In this document: in pieces, positions 25,701-40,038 of the stretch
How positions within the stretch are numbered: position 1 is the first letter of the stretch
How the letters are laid out: each line of letters starts with the position of its first letter
DNA from: Osedax frankpressi
Lineage: Eukaryota > Annelida > Polychaeta > Sabellida > Siboglinidae
Assembly (NCBI GenBank): GCA_964035775.1
Contig: OZ038317.1
Span: forward strand, 2,534,261 to 2,598,260
DNA length: 64,000 bases
Direction of reading: 5' to 3'
The notes under the pieces: model-generated
Seen by the model: only the letters and a program-made list of their open reading frames with translations
Databases searched by the model: none
Told to the model about the DNA's origin: nothing
Position numbers and translations under genes: made by a program

Positions 25701-26703
25701 GGCGGGGCTAGCATAACTGGTGGCGGACAAGTAGTGGCTAGTATACAGTCGGCTCAAATGCACGCGACTACTTCACCGGCGGCCATTTTGAATCGAGTAA
25801 TCGGTCCCGCCCTCACCTTGGGTGCACCCGCACCCGTCGTACAAAACCTGGTGCGACCCGTAGCCCCCATCCATATCGGAACTATCGGAAGACCCACCGC
25901 CGTTCCCATAACCATTGGAACCATCGGTACCCTAGTGAGACCCGGAGTTCCCATCACCATTGGATCGGTGATGAGACCACCTTCGGTTGTAACTTCGGGC
26001 ATCACCATCGGACCCGTTATAAAGAACCCTTTGGTGAGGCCCAGCGATCTCATTCGCCTGGGACCCGTAATTAGCGGGCACCATCGTGCCGTAGCCCCAG
26101 TAGCCCCGCCAAACATAGTTGCGGCTCAAGCTAAAGTCGTAGGGGTACCCATGGTCCTCTCTCAGCAACGCGTCTCCAAACCCCTCGAGGCCAAGAACTT
26201 TGTAGGTTGGTCTTTGGCCTACTAAAGATATCAGATTAATTGAATGTAATCAATTCACTTTCGTGGATAAATTTACATTCTTTTTAATAATTTAGTTTTT
26301 AATATAATTTGTGTTTTTACTAAATTATGATGTAATATATTTTAATTCAAATTAAATCTACTTCTAGCATATTATTATTATATCATAGTCTTATTGTTCC
26401 ATTTGGATGCTATATATTGTTTAGATTATTGTGTGATTAAATGTGTGTCTACATTTTTACTAACTACAGGCATTACGAAGAAGAAACAGATTATTTGTAA
26501 AATCAATACCCTGGATCACGATACTCTATTGAACATCTTTTCCTATCTTCCATTCCAGAACCTATCTAGGTTTTATTGATTATAGGATTACATCGATAGA
26601 TAATTCAATAACAATATTAATAATACGAATTAATTCCATCTTATTTTCCAGGGTTCAAAGTGTCTGTAAGAAATGGTCTAGCATTGCTTCACACCAAAAA
26701 CTA
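22780..26703 (+). CDS. PHD-type zinc finger plus F-box N-half (exon group)
   Basis: Inferred exons are 22780(or 22794/22847)-23025, 23401-23470, 24674-24825, 25149-26205, 26470-26569 and 26652-26703, in frame throughout. The first pair encodes a PHD-like finger: CGMSC, then SLHCQICMCMYHPQC and FVCTNC, the last C-x2-C being made across the junction. Next come IITLPETMSRRIDMNNSLQV and NVQPNCFINSPDGSFKVLLP, a compact unit I cannot name. Exon 25149-26205 gives about 350 residues rich in Val, Pro, Gly and Ile, with ITIGTIG/ITIGSV repeats. The last two give an F-box: TLDHDTLLNIFSYLPFQNLS, then VQSVCKKWSSIASHQKL. It continues in phase 0 at 40039 across a 13.3-kb intron. F-box proteins bridge SKP1 and substrates in SCF ligases. 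PHD-F-box-LRR order also occurs in KDM2/FBXL19, but no CXXC finger is seen here. Confidence 0.72.
23915..24665. repeat. 26-bp intronic array CCTTAACCCCAAGTCCTTATCCCACT
   Basis: Tandem copies with internal half-units of about 13 bp (CCTTAACCCCAAGT and CCTTATCCCACT) fill the intron 23471-24673. They run to within about 10 bp of its acceptor (TTCGCAG, 24673), so they supply its pyrimidine tract. The consensus has one G per 26 bases on the transcribed strand. The CCTTAACCCC string recalls telomeric CCCTAA, but the period is wrong. Confidence 0.93.
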
Positions 26704-29700
26704 GTTAGTTCAATTACTAATTAATATTAGTTACTTAGTTACAGTTACTAATTAATGTTAGTTACTTAATCACAATAACTAATTAATATAAGTTACTTAG
26801 TTACAGCTACTAATTAATATTAGTTACTTAGTTACAGTTACTAATTAATATAAGTTACTTTGTTACAGTTACTAATTAATATAAGTTACTTTGTTACAGT
26901 TACTAATTAATATAAGTTACTTTGTTACAGTTACTAATTAATATTAGTTACTTAGTTATAGTTACTAATCAATATAAGTTACTTTGTTACAGTTACTAAT
27001 TAATATAAGTTACTTAATCACAATTACTAATTAATATAAGTTACTTAATCACAATTACTAATTAATATAAGTTACTTAGTTATAGTTACTAATTAATATA
27101 AGTTACTTAGTTATAGTTACTAATTAATATAAGTTACTTTGTTACAGTTACTAATTAATATTAGTTACTTAGTTATAGTTACTAATCAATATAAGTTACT
27201 TTGTTACAGTTACTAATTAATATTAGTTACTTAGTTATAGTTACTAATCAATATAAGTTACTTTGTTACAGTTACTAATTAATATAAGTTACTTAATCAC
27301 AATTACTAATTAATATAAGTTACTTAATCACAATTACTAATTAATATAAGTTACTTAGTTATAGTTACTAATTAATATAAGTTACTTAGTTATAGTTACT
27401 AATCAATATAAGTTACTTAGTTACAGTTACTAATTAATATAAGTTACTTAGTTATAGTTACTAATCAATATAAGTTACTTAATCACAATTACTAATTAAT
27501 ATAAGTTACTTAGTTATAGTTACTAATCAATATAAGTTACTTAATCACAATTACTAATTAATATAAGTTACTTAGTTACAGCTACTAATTAATATTAGTT
27601 ACTTAGTTACAGTTACTAATTAATATAAGTTACTTTGTTACAGTTACTAATTAATATAAGTTACTTTGTTACAGTTACTAATTAATATTAGTTACTTAGT
27701 TATAGTTACTAATCAATATAAGTTACTTTGTTACAGTTACTAATTAATATAAGTTACTTAATCACAATTACTAATTAATATAAGTTACTTAATCACAATT
27801 ACTAATTAATATAAGTTACTTAGTTATAGTTACTAATTAATATAAGTTACTTAGTTATAGTTACTAATCAATATAAGTTACTTAGTTACAGTTACTAATT
27901 AATATAAGTTACTTAGTTATAGTTACTAATCAATATAAGTTACTTAATCACAATTACTAATTAATATAAGTTACTTAGTTATAGTTACTAATCAATATAA
28001 GTTACTTAATCACAATTACTAATTAATATAAGTTACTTAGTTATAGTTACTAATCAATATAAGTTACTTAATCACAATTACTAATTAATATAAGTTACTT
28101 AGTTATAGTTACTAATCAATATAAGTTACTTAATCACAATTACTAATTAATATAAGTTACTTAATCACAATTACTAATTAATATAAGTTACTTAGTTATA
28201 GTTACTAATTAATATAAGTTACTTAGTTATAGTTACTAATCAATATAAGTTACTTAATCACAATTACTAATTAATATAAGTTACTTAATCACAATTACTA
28301 ATTAATATAAGTTACTTAGTTATAGCTACTAATCAATATAAGTTACTTAGTTATAGTTACTAATCAATATAAGTTACTTAGTTATAGTTACTAATTAATA
28401 TAAGTTACTTAGTTATAGCTACTAATCAATATAAGTTACTTAATCACAATTACTAATTAATATAAGTTACTTAGTTATAGTTACTAATCAATATAAGTTA
28501 CTTAATCACAATTACTAATTAATATAAGTTACTTAGTTATAGTTACTAATCAATATAAGTTACTTAATCACAATTACTAATTAATATAAGTTACTTAGTT
28601 ATAGTTACTAATCAATATAAGTTACTTAATCACAATTACTAATTAATATAAGTTACTTAATCACAATTACTAATTAATATAAGTTACTTAGTTATAGTTA
28701 CTAATTAATATAAGTTACTTAGTTATAGTTACTAATCAATATAAGTTACTTAATCACAATTACTAATTAATATAAGTTACTTTGTTACAGTTACTAATTA
28801 ATATAAGTTACTTTGTTACAGTTACTAATTAATATTAGTTACTTAGTTATAGTTACTAATCAATATAAGTTACTTTGTTACAGTTACTAATTAATATAAG
28901 TTACTTAATCACAATTACTAATTAATATAAGTTACTTAATCACAATTACTAATTAATATAAGTTACTTAGTTATAGTTACTAATTAATATAAGTTACTTA
29001 GTTATAGTTACTAATTAATATAAGTTACTTAGTTATAGTTACTAATCAATATAAGTTACTTAATCACAATTACTAATTAATATAAGTTACTTAATCACAA
29101 TTACTAATTAATATAAGTTACTTAGTTATAGCTACTAATCAATATAAGTTACTTAGTTATAGTTACTAATCAATATAAGTTACTTAGTTATAGTTACTAA
29201 TTAATATAAGTTACTTAGTTATAGCTACTAATCAATATAAGTTACTTAATCACAATTACTAATTAATATAAGTTACTTAGTTATAGTTACTAATCAATAT
29301 AAGTTACTTAATCACAATTACTAATTAATATAAGTTACTTAGTTATAGTTACTAATCAATATAAGTTACTTAATCACAATTACTAATTAATATTAGTTAC
29401 TTAGTTACAGTTACTAATTAATATTAGTTACTTAATCACAATTACTAATTAATGTTAGTTACTTAATCACAATAACTAATTAATATAAGTTACTTAGTTA
29501 CAGCTACTAATTAATATTAGTTACTTAGTTACAGTTACTAATTAATATAAGTTACTTTGTTACAGTTACTAATTAATATAAGTTACTTTGTTACAGTTAC
29601 TAATTAATATAAGTTACTTTGTTACAGTTACTAATTAATATTAGTTACTTAGTTATAGTTACTAATCAATATAAGTTACTTTGTTACAGTTACTAATTAA

Positions 29701-32700
29701 TATAAGTTACTTAATCACAATTACTAATTAATATAAGTTACTTAGTTATAGTTACTAATTAATATAAGTTACTTAGTTATAGTTACTAATTAATATAAGT
29801 TACTTTGTTACAGTTACTAATTAATATTAGTTACTTAGTTATAGTTACTAATCAATATAAGTTACTTTGTTACAGTTACTAATTAATATTAGTTACTTAG
29901 TTATAGTTACTAATCAATATAAGTTACTTTGTTACAGTTACTAATTAATATAAGTTACTTAATCACAATTACTAATTAATATAAGTTACTTAATCACAAT
30001 TACTAATTAATATAAGTTACTTAGTTATAGTTACTAATTAATATAAGTTACTTAGTTATAGTTACTAATCAATATAAGTTACTTAGTTACAGTTACTAAT
30101 TAATATAAGTTACTTAGTTATAGTTACTAATCAATATAAGTTACTTAATCACAATTACTAATTAATATAAGTTACTTAGTTATAGTTACTAATCAATATA
30201 AGTTACTTAATCACAATTACTAATTAATATAAGTTACTTAGTTACAGCTACTAATTAATATTAGTTACTTAGTTACAGTTACTAATTAATATAAGTTACT
30301 TTGTTACAGTTACTAATTAATATAAGTTACTTTGTTACAGTTACTAATTAATATTAGTTACTTAGTTATAGTTACTAATCAATATAAGTTACTTTGTTAC
30401 AGTTACTAATTAATATAAGTTACTTAATCACAATTACTAATTAATATAAGTTACTTAATCACAATTACTAATTAATATAAGTTACTTAGTTATAGTTACT
30501 AATTAATATAAGTTACTTAGTTATAGTTACTAATCAATATAAGTTACTTAGTTACAGTTACTAATTAATATAAGTTACTTAGTTATAGTTACTAATCAAT
30601 ATAAGTTACTTAATCACAATTACTAATTAATATAAGTTACTTAGTTATAGTTACTAATCAATATAAGTTACTTAATCACAATTACTAATTAATATAAGTT
30701 ACTTAGTTATAGTTACTAATCAATATAAGTTACTTAATCACAATTACTAATTAATATAAGTTACTTAGTTATAGTTACTAATCAATATAAGTTACTTAGT
30801 TATAGTTACTAATCAATATAAGTTACTTAATCACAATTACTAATTAATATAAGTTACTTTGTTACAGTTACTAATTAATATAAGTTACTTTGTTACAGTT
30901 ACTAATTAATATTAGTTACTTAGTTATAGTTACTAATCAATATAAGTTACTTTGTTACAGTTACTAATTAATATAAGTTACTTAATCACAATTACTAATT
31001 AATATAAGTTACTTAATCACAATTACTAATTAATATAAGTTACTTAGTTATAGTTACTAATTAATATAAGTTACTTAGTTATAGTTACTAATTAATATAA
31101 GTTACTTAGTTATAGTTACTAATCAATATAAGTTACTTAATCACAATTACTAATTAATATAAGTTACTTAATCACAATTACTAATTAATATAAGTTACTT
31201 AGTTATAGCTACTAATCAATATAAGTTACTTAGTTATAGTTACTAATCAATATAAGTTACTTAGTTATAGTTACTAATTAATATAAGTTACTTAGTTATA
31301 GCTACTAATCAATATAAGTTACTTAATCACAATTACTAATTAATATAAGTTACTTAGTTATAGTTACTAATCAATATAAGTTACTTAATCACAATTACTA
31401 ATTAATATAAGTTACTTAGTTATAGTTACTAATCAATATAAGTTACTTAATCACAATTACTAATTAATATTAGTTACTTAGTTACAGTTACTAATTAATA
31501 TTAGTTACTTAATCACAATTACTAATTAATGTTAGTTACTTAATCACAATAACTAATTAATATAAGTTACTTAGTTACAGCTACTAATTAATATTAGTTA
31601 CTTAGTTACAGTTACTAATTAATATAAGTTACTTTGTTACAGTTACTAATTAATATAAGTTACTTTGTTACAGTTACTAATTAATATAAGTTACTTTGTT
31701 ACAGTTACTAATTAATATTAGTTACTTAGTTATAGTTACTAATCAATATAAGTTACTTTGTTACAGTTACTAATTAATATAAGTTACTTAATCACAATTA
31801 CTAATTAATATAAGTTACTTAGTTATAGTTACTAATTAATATAAGTTACTTAGTTATAGTTACTAATTAATATAAGTTACTTTGTTACAGTTACTAATTA
31901 ATATTAGTTACTTAGTTATAGTTACTAATCAATATAAGTTACTTTGTTACAGTTACTAATTAATATTAGTTACTTAGTTATAGTTACTAATCAATATAAG
32001 TTACTTTGTTACAGTTACTAATTAATATAAGTTACTTAATCACAATTACTAATTAATATAAGTTACTTAATCACAATTACTAATTAATATAAGTTACTTA
32101 GTTATAGTTACTAATTAATATAAGTTACTTAGTTATAGTTACTAATCAATATAAGTTACTTAGTTACAGTTACTAATTAATATAAGTTACTTAGTTATAG
32201 TTACTAATCAATATAAGTTACTTAATCACAATTACTAATTAATATAAGTTACTTAGTTATAGTTACTAATCAATATAAGTTACTTAATCACAATTACTAA
32301 TTAATATAAGTTACTTAGTTACAGCTACTAATTAATATTAGTTACTTAGTTACAGTTACTAATTAATATAAGTTACTTTGTTACAGTTACTAATTAATAT
32401 AAGTTACTTTGTTACAGTTACTAATTAATATTAGTTACTTAGTTATAGTTACTAATCAATATAAGTTACTTTGTTACAGTTACTAATTAATATAAGTTAC
32501 TTAATCACAATTACTAATTAATATAAGTTACTTAATCACAATTACTAATTAATATAAGTTACTTAGTTATAGTTACTAATTAATATAAGTTACTTAGTTA
32601 TAGTTACTAATCAATATAAGTTACTTAGTTACAGTTACTAATTAATATAAGTTACTTAGTTATAGTTACTAATCAATATAAGTTACTTAATCACAATTAC

Positions 32701-35700
32701 TAATTAATATAAGTTACTTAGTTATAGTTACTAATCAATATAAGTTACTTAATCACAATTACTAATTAATATAAGTTACTTAGTTATAGTTACTAATCAA
32801 TATAAGTTACTTAATCACAATTACTAATTAATATAAGTTACTTAGTTATAGTTACTAATCAATATAAGTTACTTAATCACAATTACTAATTAATATAAGT
32901 TACTTAATCACAATTACTAATTAATATAAGTTACTTAGTTATAGTTACTAATTAATATAAGTTACTTAGTTATAGTTACTAATCAATATAAGTTACTTAG
33001 TTACAGTTACTAATTAATATAAGTTACTTAGTTATAGTTACTAATCAATATAAGTTACTTAATCACAATTACTAATTAATATAAGTTACTTAGTTATAGT
33101 TACTAATCAATATAAGTTACTTAATCACAATTACTAATTAATATAAGTTACTTAGTTATAGTTACTAATCAATATAAGTTACTTAATCACAATTACTAAT
33201 TAATATAAGTTACTTAGTTATAGTTACTAATCAATATAAGTTACTTAATCACAATTACTAATTAATATAAGTTACTTAATCACAATTACTAATTAATATA
33301 AGTTACTTAGTTATAGTTACTAATTAATATAAGTTACTTAGTTATAGTTACTAATCAATATAAGTTACTTAATCACAATTACTAATTAATATAAGTTACT
33401 TAATCACAATTACTAATTAATATAAGTTACTTAGTTATAGTTACTAATTAATATAAGTTACTTAGTTATAGTTACTAATCAATATAAGTTACTTAATCAC
33501 AATTACTAATTAATATAAGTTACTTAATCACAATTACTAATTAATATAAGTTACTTAGTTATAGCTACTAATCAATATAAGTTACTTAGTTATAGTTACT
33601 AATCAATATAAGTTACTTAGTTATAGTTACTAATTAATATAAGTTACTTAGTTATAGCTACTAATCAATATAAGTTACTTAATCACAATTACTAATTAAT
33701 ATAAGTTACTTAGTTATAGTTACTAATCAATATAAGTTACTTAATCACAATTACTAATTAATATAAGTTACTTAGTTATAGTTACTAATCAATATAAGTT
33801 ACTTAATCACAATTACTAATTAATATTAGTTACTTAGTTACAGTTACTAATTAATATTAGTTACTTAATCACAATTACTAATTAATGTTAGTTACTTAAT
33901 CACAATAACTAATTAATATAAGTTACTTAGTTACAGCTACTAATTAATATTAGTTACTTAGTTACAGTTACTAATTAATATAAGTTACTTTGTTACAGTT
34001 ACTAATTAATATAAGTTACTTTGTTACAGTTACTAATTAATATAAGTTACTTTGTTACAGTTACTAATTAATATTAGTTACTTAGTTATAGTTACTAATC
34101 AATATAAGTTACTTTGTTACAGTTACTAATTAATATAAGTTACTTAATCACAATTACTAATTAATATAAGTTACTTAGTTATAGTTACTAATTAATATAA
34201 GTTACTTAGTTATAGTTACTAATTAATATAAGTTACTTTGTTACAGTTACTAATTAATATTAGTTACTTAGTTATAGTTACTAATCAATATAAGTTACTT
34301 TGTTACAGTTACTAATTAATATTAGTTACTTAGTTATAGTTACTAATCAATATAAGTTACTTTGTTACAGTTACTAATTAATATAAGTTACTTAATCACA
34401 ATTACTAATTAATATAAGTTACTTAATCACAATTACTAATTAATATAAGTTACTTAGTTATAGTTACTAATTAATATAAGTTACTTAGTTATAGTTACTA
34501 ATCAATATAAGTTACTTAGTTACAGTTACTAATTAATATAAGTTACTTAGTTATAGTTACTAATCAATATAAGTTACTTAATCACAATTACTAATTAATA
34601 TAAGTTACTTAGTTATAGTTACTAATCAATATAAGTTACTTAATCACAATTACTAATTAATATAAGTTACTTAGTTACAGCTACTAATTAATATTAGTTA
34701 CTTAGTTACAGTTACTAATTAATATAAGTTACTTTGTTACAGTTACTAATTAATATAAGTTACTTTGTTACAGTTACTAATTAATATTAGTTACTTAGTT
34801 ATAGTTACTAATCAATATAAGTTACTTTGTTACAGTTACTAATTAATATAAGTTACTTAATCACAATTACTAATTAATATAAGTTACTTAATCACAATTA
34901 CTAATTAATATAAGTTACTTAGTTATAGTTACTAATTAATATAAGTTACTTAGTTATAGTTACTAATCAATATAAGTTACTTAGTTACAGTTACTAATTA
35001 ATATAAGTTACTTAGTTATAGTTACTAATCAATATAAGTTACTTAATCACAATTACTAATTAATATAAGTTACTTAGTTATAGTTACTAATCAATATAAG
35101 TTACTTAATCACAATTACTAATTAATATAAGTTACTTAGTTATAGTTACTAATCAATATAAGTTACTTAATCACAATTACTAATTAATATAAGTTACTTA
35201 GTTATAGTTACTAATCAATATAAGTTACTTAATCACAATTACTAATTAATATAAGTTACTTAATCACAATTACTAATTAATATAAGTTACTTAGTTATAG
35301 TTACTAATTAATATAAGTTACTTAGTTATAGTTACTAATCAATATAAGTTACTTAGTTACAGTTACTAATTAATATAAGTTACTTAGTTATAGTTACTAA
35401 TCAATATAAGTTACTTAATCACAATTACTAATTAATATAAGTTACTTAGTTATAGTTACTAATCAATATAAGTTACTTAATCACAATTACTAATTAATAT
35501 AAGTTACTTAGTTATAGTTACTAATCAATATAAGTTACTTAATCACAATTACTAATTAATATAAGTTACTTAGTTATAGTTACTAATCAATATAAGTTAC
35601 TTAATCACAATTACTAATTAATATAAGTTACTTAATCACAATTACTAATTAATATAAGTTACTTAGTTATAGTTACTAATTAATATAAGTTACTTAGTTA

Positions 35701-38700
35701 TAGTTACTAATCAATATAAGTTACTTAATCACAATTACTAATTAATATAAGTTACTTAATCACAATTACTAATTAATATAAGTTACTTAGTTATAGTTAC
35801 TAATTAATATAAGTTACTTAGTTATAGTTACTAATCAATATAAGTTACTTAATCACAATTACTAATTAATATAAGTTACTTAATCACAATTACTAATTAA
35901 TATAAGTTACTTAGTTATAGCTACTAATCAATATAAGTTACTTAGTTATAGTTACTAATCAATATAAGTTACTTAGTTATAGTTACTAATTAATATAAGT
36001 TACTTAGTTATAGCTACTAATCAATATAAGTTACTTAATCACAATTACTAATTAATATAAGTTACTTAGTTATAGTTACTAATCAATATAAGTTACTTAA
36101 TCACAATTACTAATTAATATAAGTTACTTAGTTATAGTTACTAATCAATATAAGTTACTTAATCACAATTACTAATTAATATAAGTTACTTAATCACAAT
36201 TACTAATTAATATAAGTTACTTAGTTATAGTTACTAATTAATATAAGATACTTAGTTATAGTTACTAATCAATATAAGTTACTTAATCACAATTACTAAT
36301 TAATATAAGTTACTTAATCACAATTACTAATTAATATAAGTTACTTAGTTATAGCTACTAATCAATATAAGTTACTTAGTTATAGTTACTAATCAATATA
36401 AGTTACTTAGTTATAGTTACTAATTAATATAAGTTACTTAGTTATAGCTACTAATTAATATAAGTTACTTAATCACAATTACTAATTAATATAAGTTACT
36501 TAATCACAATTACTAATTAATATAAGTTACTTAATCACAATTACTAATTAATATAAGTTACTTAGTTACAGTTACTAATTAATATAAGTTACTTAATCAC
36601 AATAACTAATTAATATAAGTTACTTAATCACAATTACTAATTAATATAAGTTACTTAATCACAATTACTAATTAATATTAGTTACTTAATCACAATTACT
36701 AATTAATATAAGTTACTTAGTTACAGCTACTAATTAATATAAGTTACTTAATCACAATTACTAATTAATATAAGTTACTTAGTTACAGTTACTAATTAAT
36801 ATAAGTTACTTAGTTACAGCTACTAATTAATATAAGTTACTTAATCACAATTACTAATTAATATAAGTTACTTAGTTACAGCTACTAATTAATATAAGTT
36901 ACTTAATCACAATTACTAATTAATATAAGTTACTTAATCACAATTACTAATTAATATAAGTTACTTAGTTACAGTTACTAATCAATATTAGTTACTTAGT
37001 TATAGTTACTAATTAATATAAGTTACTTAGTTACAGTTACTAATTAATATAAGTTACTTAGTTATAGTTACTAATCAATATAAGTTACTTAGTTACAGTT
37101 ACTAATTAATATAAGTTACTTAGTTATAGTTACTAATCAATATAAGTTACTTAATCACAATTACTAATTAATATAAGTTACTTAGTTATAGTTACTAATC
37201 AATATAAGTTACTTAATCACAATTACTAATTAATATAAGTTACTTAGTTATAGTTACTAATCAATATAAGTTACTTAATCACAATTACTAATTAATATAA
37301 GTTACTTAGTTATAGTTACTAATCAATATAAGTTACTTAATCACAATTACTAATTAATATAAGTTACTTAATCACAATTACTAATTAATATAAGTTACTT
37401 AGTTATAGTTACTAATTAATATAAGTTACTTAGTTATAGTTACTAATCAATATAAGTTACTTAATCACAATTACTAATTAATATAAGTTACTTAATCACA
37501 ATTACTAATTAATATAAGTTACTTAGTTATAGCTACTAATCAATATAAGTTACTTAGTTATAGTTACTAATCAATATAAGTTACTTAGTTATATTTACTA
37601 ATTAATATAAGTTACTTAGTTATAGCTACTAATCAATATAAGTTACTTAATCACAATTACTAATTAATATAAGTTACTTAGTTATAGTTACTAATCAATA
37701 TAAGTTACTTAATCACAATTACTAATTAATATAAGTTACTTAGTTATAGTTACTAATCAATATAAGTTACTTAATCACAATTACTAATTAATATAAGTTA
37801 CTTAGTTATAGTTACTAATCAATATAAGTTACTTAATCACAATTACTAATTAATATAAGTTACTTAATCACAATTACTAATTAATATAAGTTACTTAGTT
37901 ATAGTTACTAATTAATATAAGTTACTTAGTTATAGTTACTAATCAATATAAGTTACTTAATCACAATTACTAATTAATATAAGTTACTTAATCACAATTA
38001 CTAATTAATATAAGTTACTTAGTTATAGTTACTAATTAATATAAGTTACTTAGTTATAGTTACTAATCAATATAAGTTACTTAATCACAATTACTAATTA
38101 ATATAAGTTACTTAATCACAATTACTAATTAATATAAGTTACTTAGTTATAGCTACTAATCAATATAAGTTACTTAGTTATAGTTACTAATCAATATAAG
38201 TTACTTAGTTATAGTTACTAATTAATATAAGTTACTTAGTTATAGCTACTAATCAATATAAGTTACTTAATCACAATTACTAATTAATATAAGTTACTTA
38301 GTTATAGTTACTAATCAATATAAGTTACTTAATCACAATTACTAATTAATATAAGTTACTTAGTTATAGTTACTAATCAATATAAGTTACTTAATCACAA
38401 TTACTAATTAATATAAGTTACTTAATCACAATTACTAATTAATATAAGTTACTTAGTTACAGCTACTAATTAATATAAGTTACTTAATCACAATTACTAA
38501 TTAATATAAGTTACTTAATCACAATTACTAATTAATATAAGTTACTTAGTTACAGTTACTAATCAATATTAGTTACTTAGTTATAGTTACTAATTAATAT
38601 AAGTTACTTAGTTACAGTTACTAATTAATATAAGTTACTTAGTTACAGCTACTAATTAATATAAGTTACTTAATCACAATTACTAATTAATATAAGTTAC

Positions 38701-40038
38701 TTAGTTACAGCTACTAATTAATATAAGTTACTTAATCACAATTACTAATTAATATAAGTTACTTAATTACAATTACTAATTAATATAAGTTACTTAATCA
38801 CAATTACTAATTAATATAAGTTACTTAGTTACAATTACTAATTAATATAAGTTACTTAATCACAATTACTAATTAATATAAGTAACTTAATCACAATTAC
38901 TAATTAATATAAGTTACTTAGTTACAGTTACTAATTAATATAAGTTACTTAATCACAATTACTAATTAATATAAGTTACTTAGTTATAGTTACTAATTAA
39001 TATTAGTTACTTAATCACAATTACTAATTAATATAAGTTACTTAATTACAATTACTAATTAATATAAGTTACTTAATCACAATTACTAATTAATATAAGT
39101 TACTTAGTTACAATTACTAATTAATATAAGTTACTTAATCACAATTACTAATTAATATAAGTAACTTAATCACAATTACTAATTAATATAAGTTACTTAG
39201 TTACAGTTACTAATTAATATAAGTTACTTAATCACAATTACTAATTAATATAATTTACTTAATCACAATTACTAATTAATATAAGTTACTTAATCACAAT
39301 TACTAATTTATATAAGTAACTTAATCACAATTACTAATTAATATAAGTTACTTAGTTATAGTTACTAATTAATATTAGTTACTTAATCACAATTACTAAT
39401 TAATATAAGTTACTTAATTACAATTACTAATTAATATAAGTTACTTAATCACAATTACTAATTAATATAAGTTACTTAGTTACAATTACTAATTAATATA
39501 AGTTACTTAATCACAATTACTAATTAATATAAGTAACTTAATCACAATTACTAATTAATATAAGTTACTTAGTTACAGTTACTAATTAATACAAGTTACT
39601 TAATCACAATTACTAATTAATATAATTTACTTAATCACAATTACTAATTAATATAAGTTACTTAATCACAATTACTAATTTATATAAGTAACTTAATCAC
39701 AATTACTAATTAATATAAGTTACTTAATCACAATAACTAATTAATATAAGTAACTTAATCACAATTACTAATTAATATAAGTTACTTAATCACAATTACT
39801 AATTAATATAAGTTACTTAATCACAATTACTAATTAATATAAGTTACTTAGTTACAGTTACTAATTAATATAAGTTACTTAGTTACAGTTACTAATTAAT
39901 ATAAGTTACTTAATTACAATTACTAATTAATATAAGTTACTTAATCACAATTACTAATTAATATAAGTTACTTAATCACAATTACTAATTAATATAAGAT
40001 ATCTATGTTTAATCGATGTAAACAAAATCTATTATCAG
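26704..40038 (+). other. 13.3-kb intron splitting the F-box domain
   Basis: The donor GTTAGT at 26704 follows the codons for HQKL. The acceptor ATTATCAG ends at 40038 before codons for WKKVDLR. F-box domains normally run on as ...LW..VDL, so the join is supported by protein logic as well as by phase 0 on both sides. Apart from about 10 bp at the left and about 40 bp at the right, the intron is one satellite array. Confidence 0.78.
26712..39998. repeat. 31-bp satellite, about 429 copies, with 2-2.7-kb higher-order repeats
   Basis: The unit is TTACTAATTAATATAAGTTAC plus a variable end: TTAGTTATAG, TTAATCACAA, TTTGTTACAG or TTAGTTACAG. A rare marker (AATGTTAGTTACTTAATCAC followed by AATAAC) occurs at 26754, 29451, 31528 and 33884. 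The intervals are 2697, 2077 and 2356 bp, that is exactly 87, 67 and 76 units, and long stretches between markers have the same variant order. From about 36470 the order becomes simpler and more diverged. Confidence 0.97.

Noticed and set aside
26712-39998. CRISPR-like array
   Set aside because: Units are contiguous with no unique spacers, and the context is eukaryotic.
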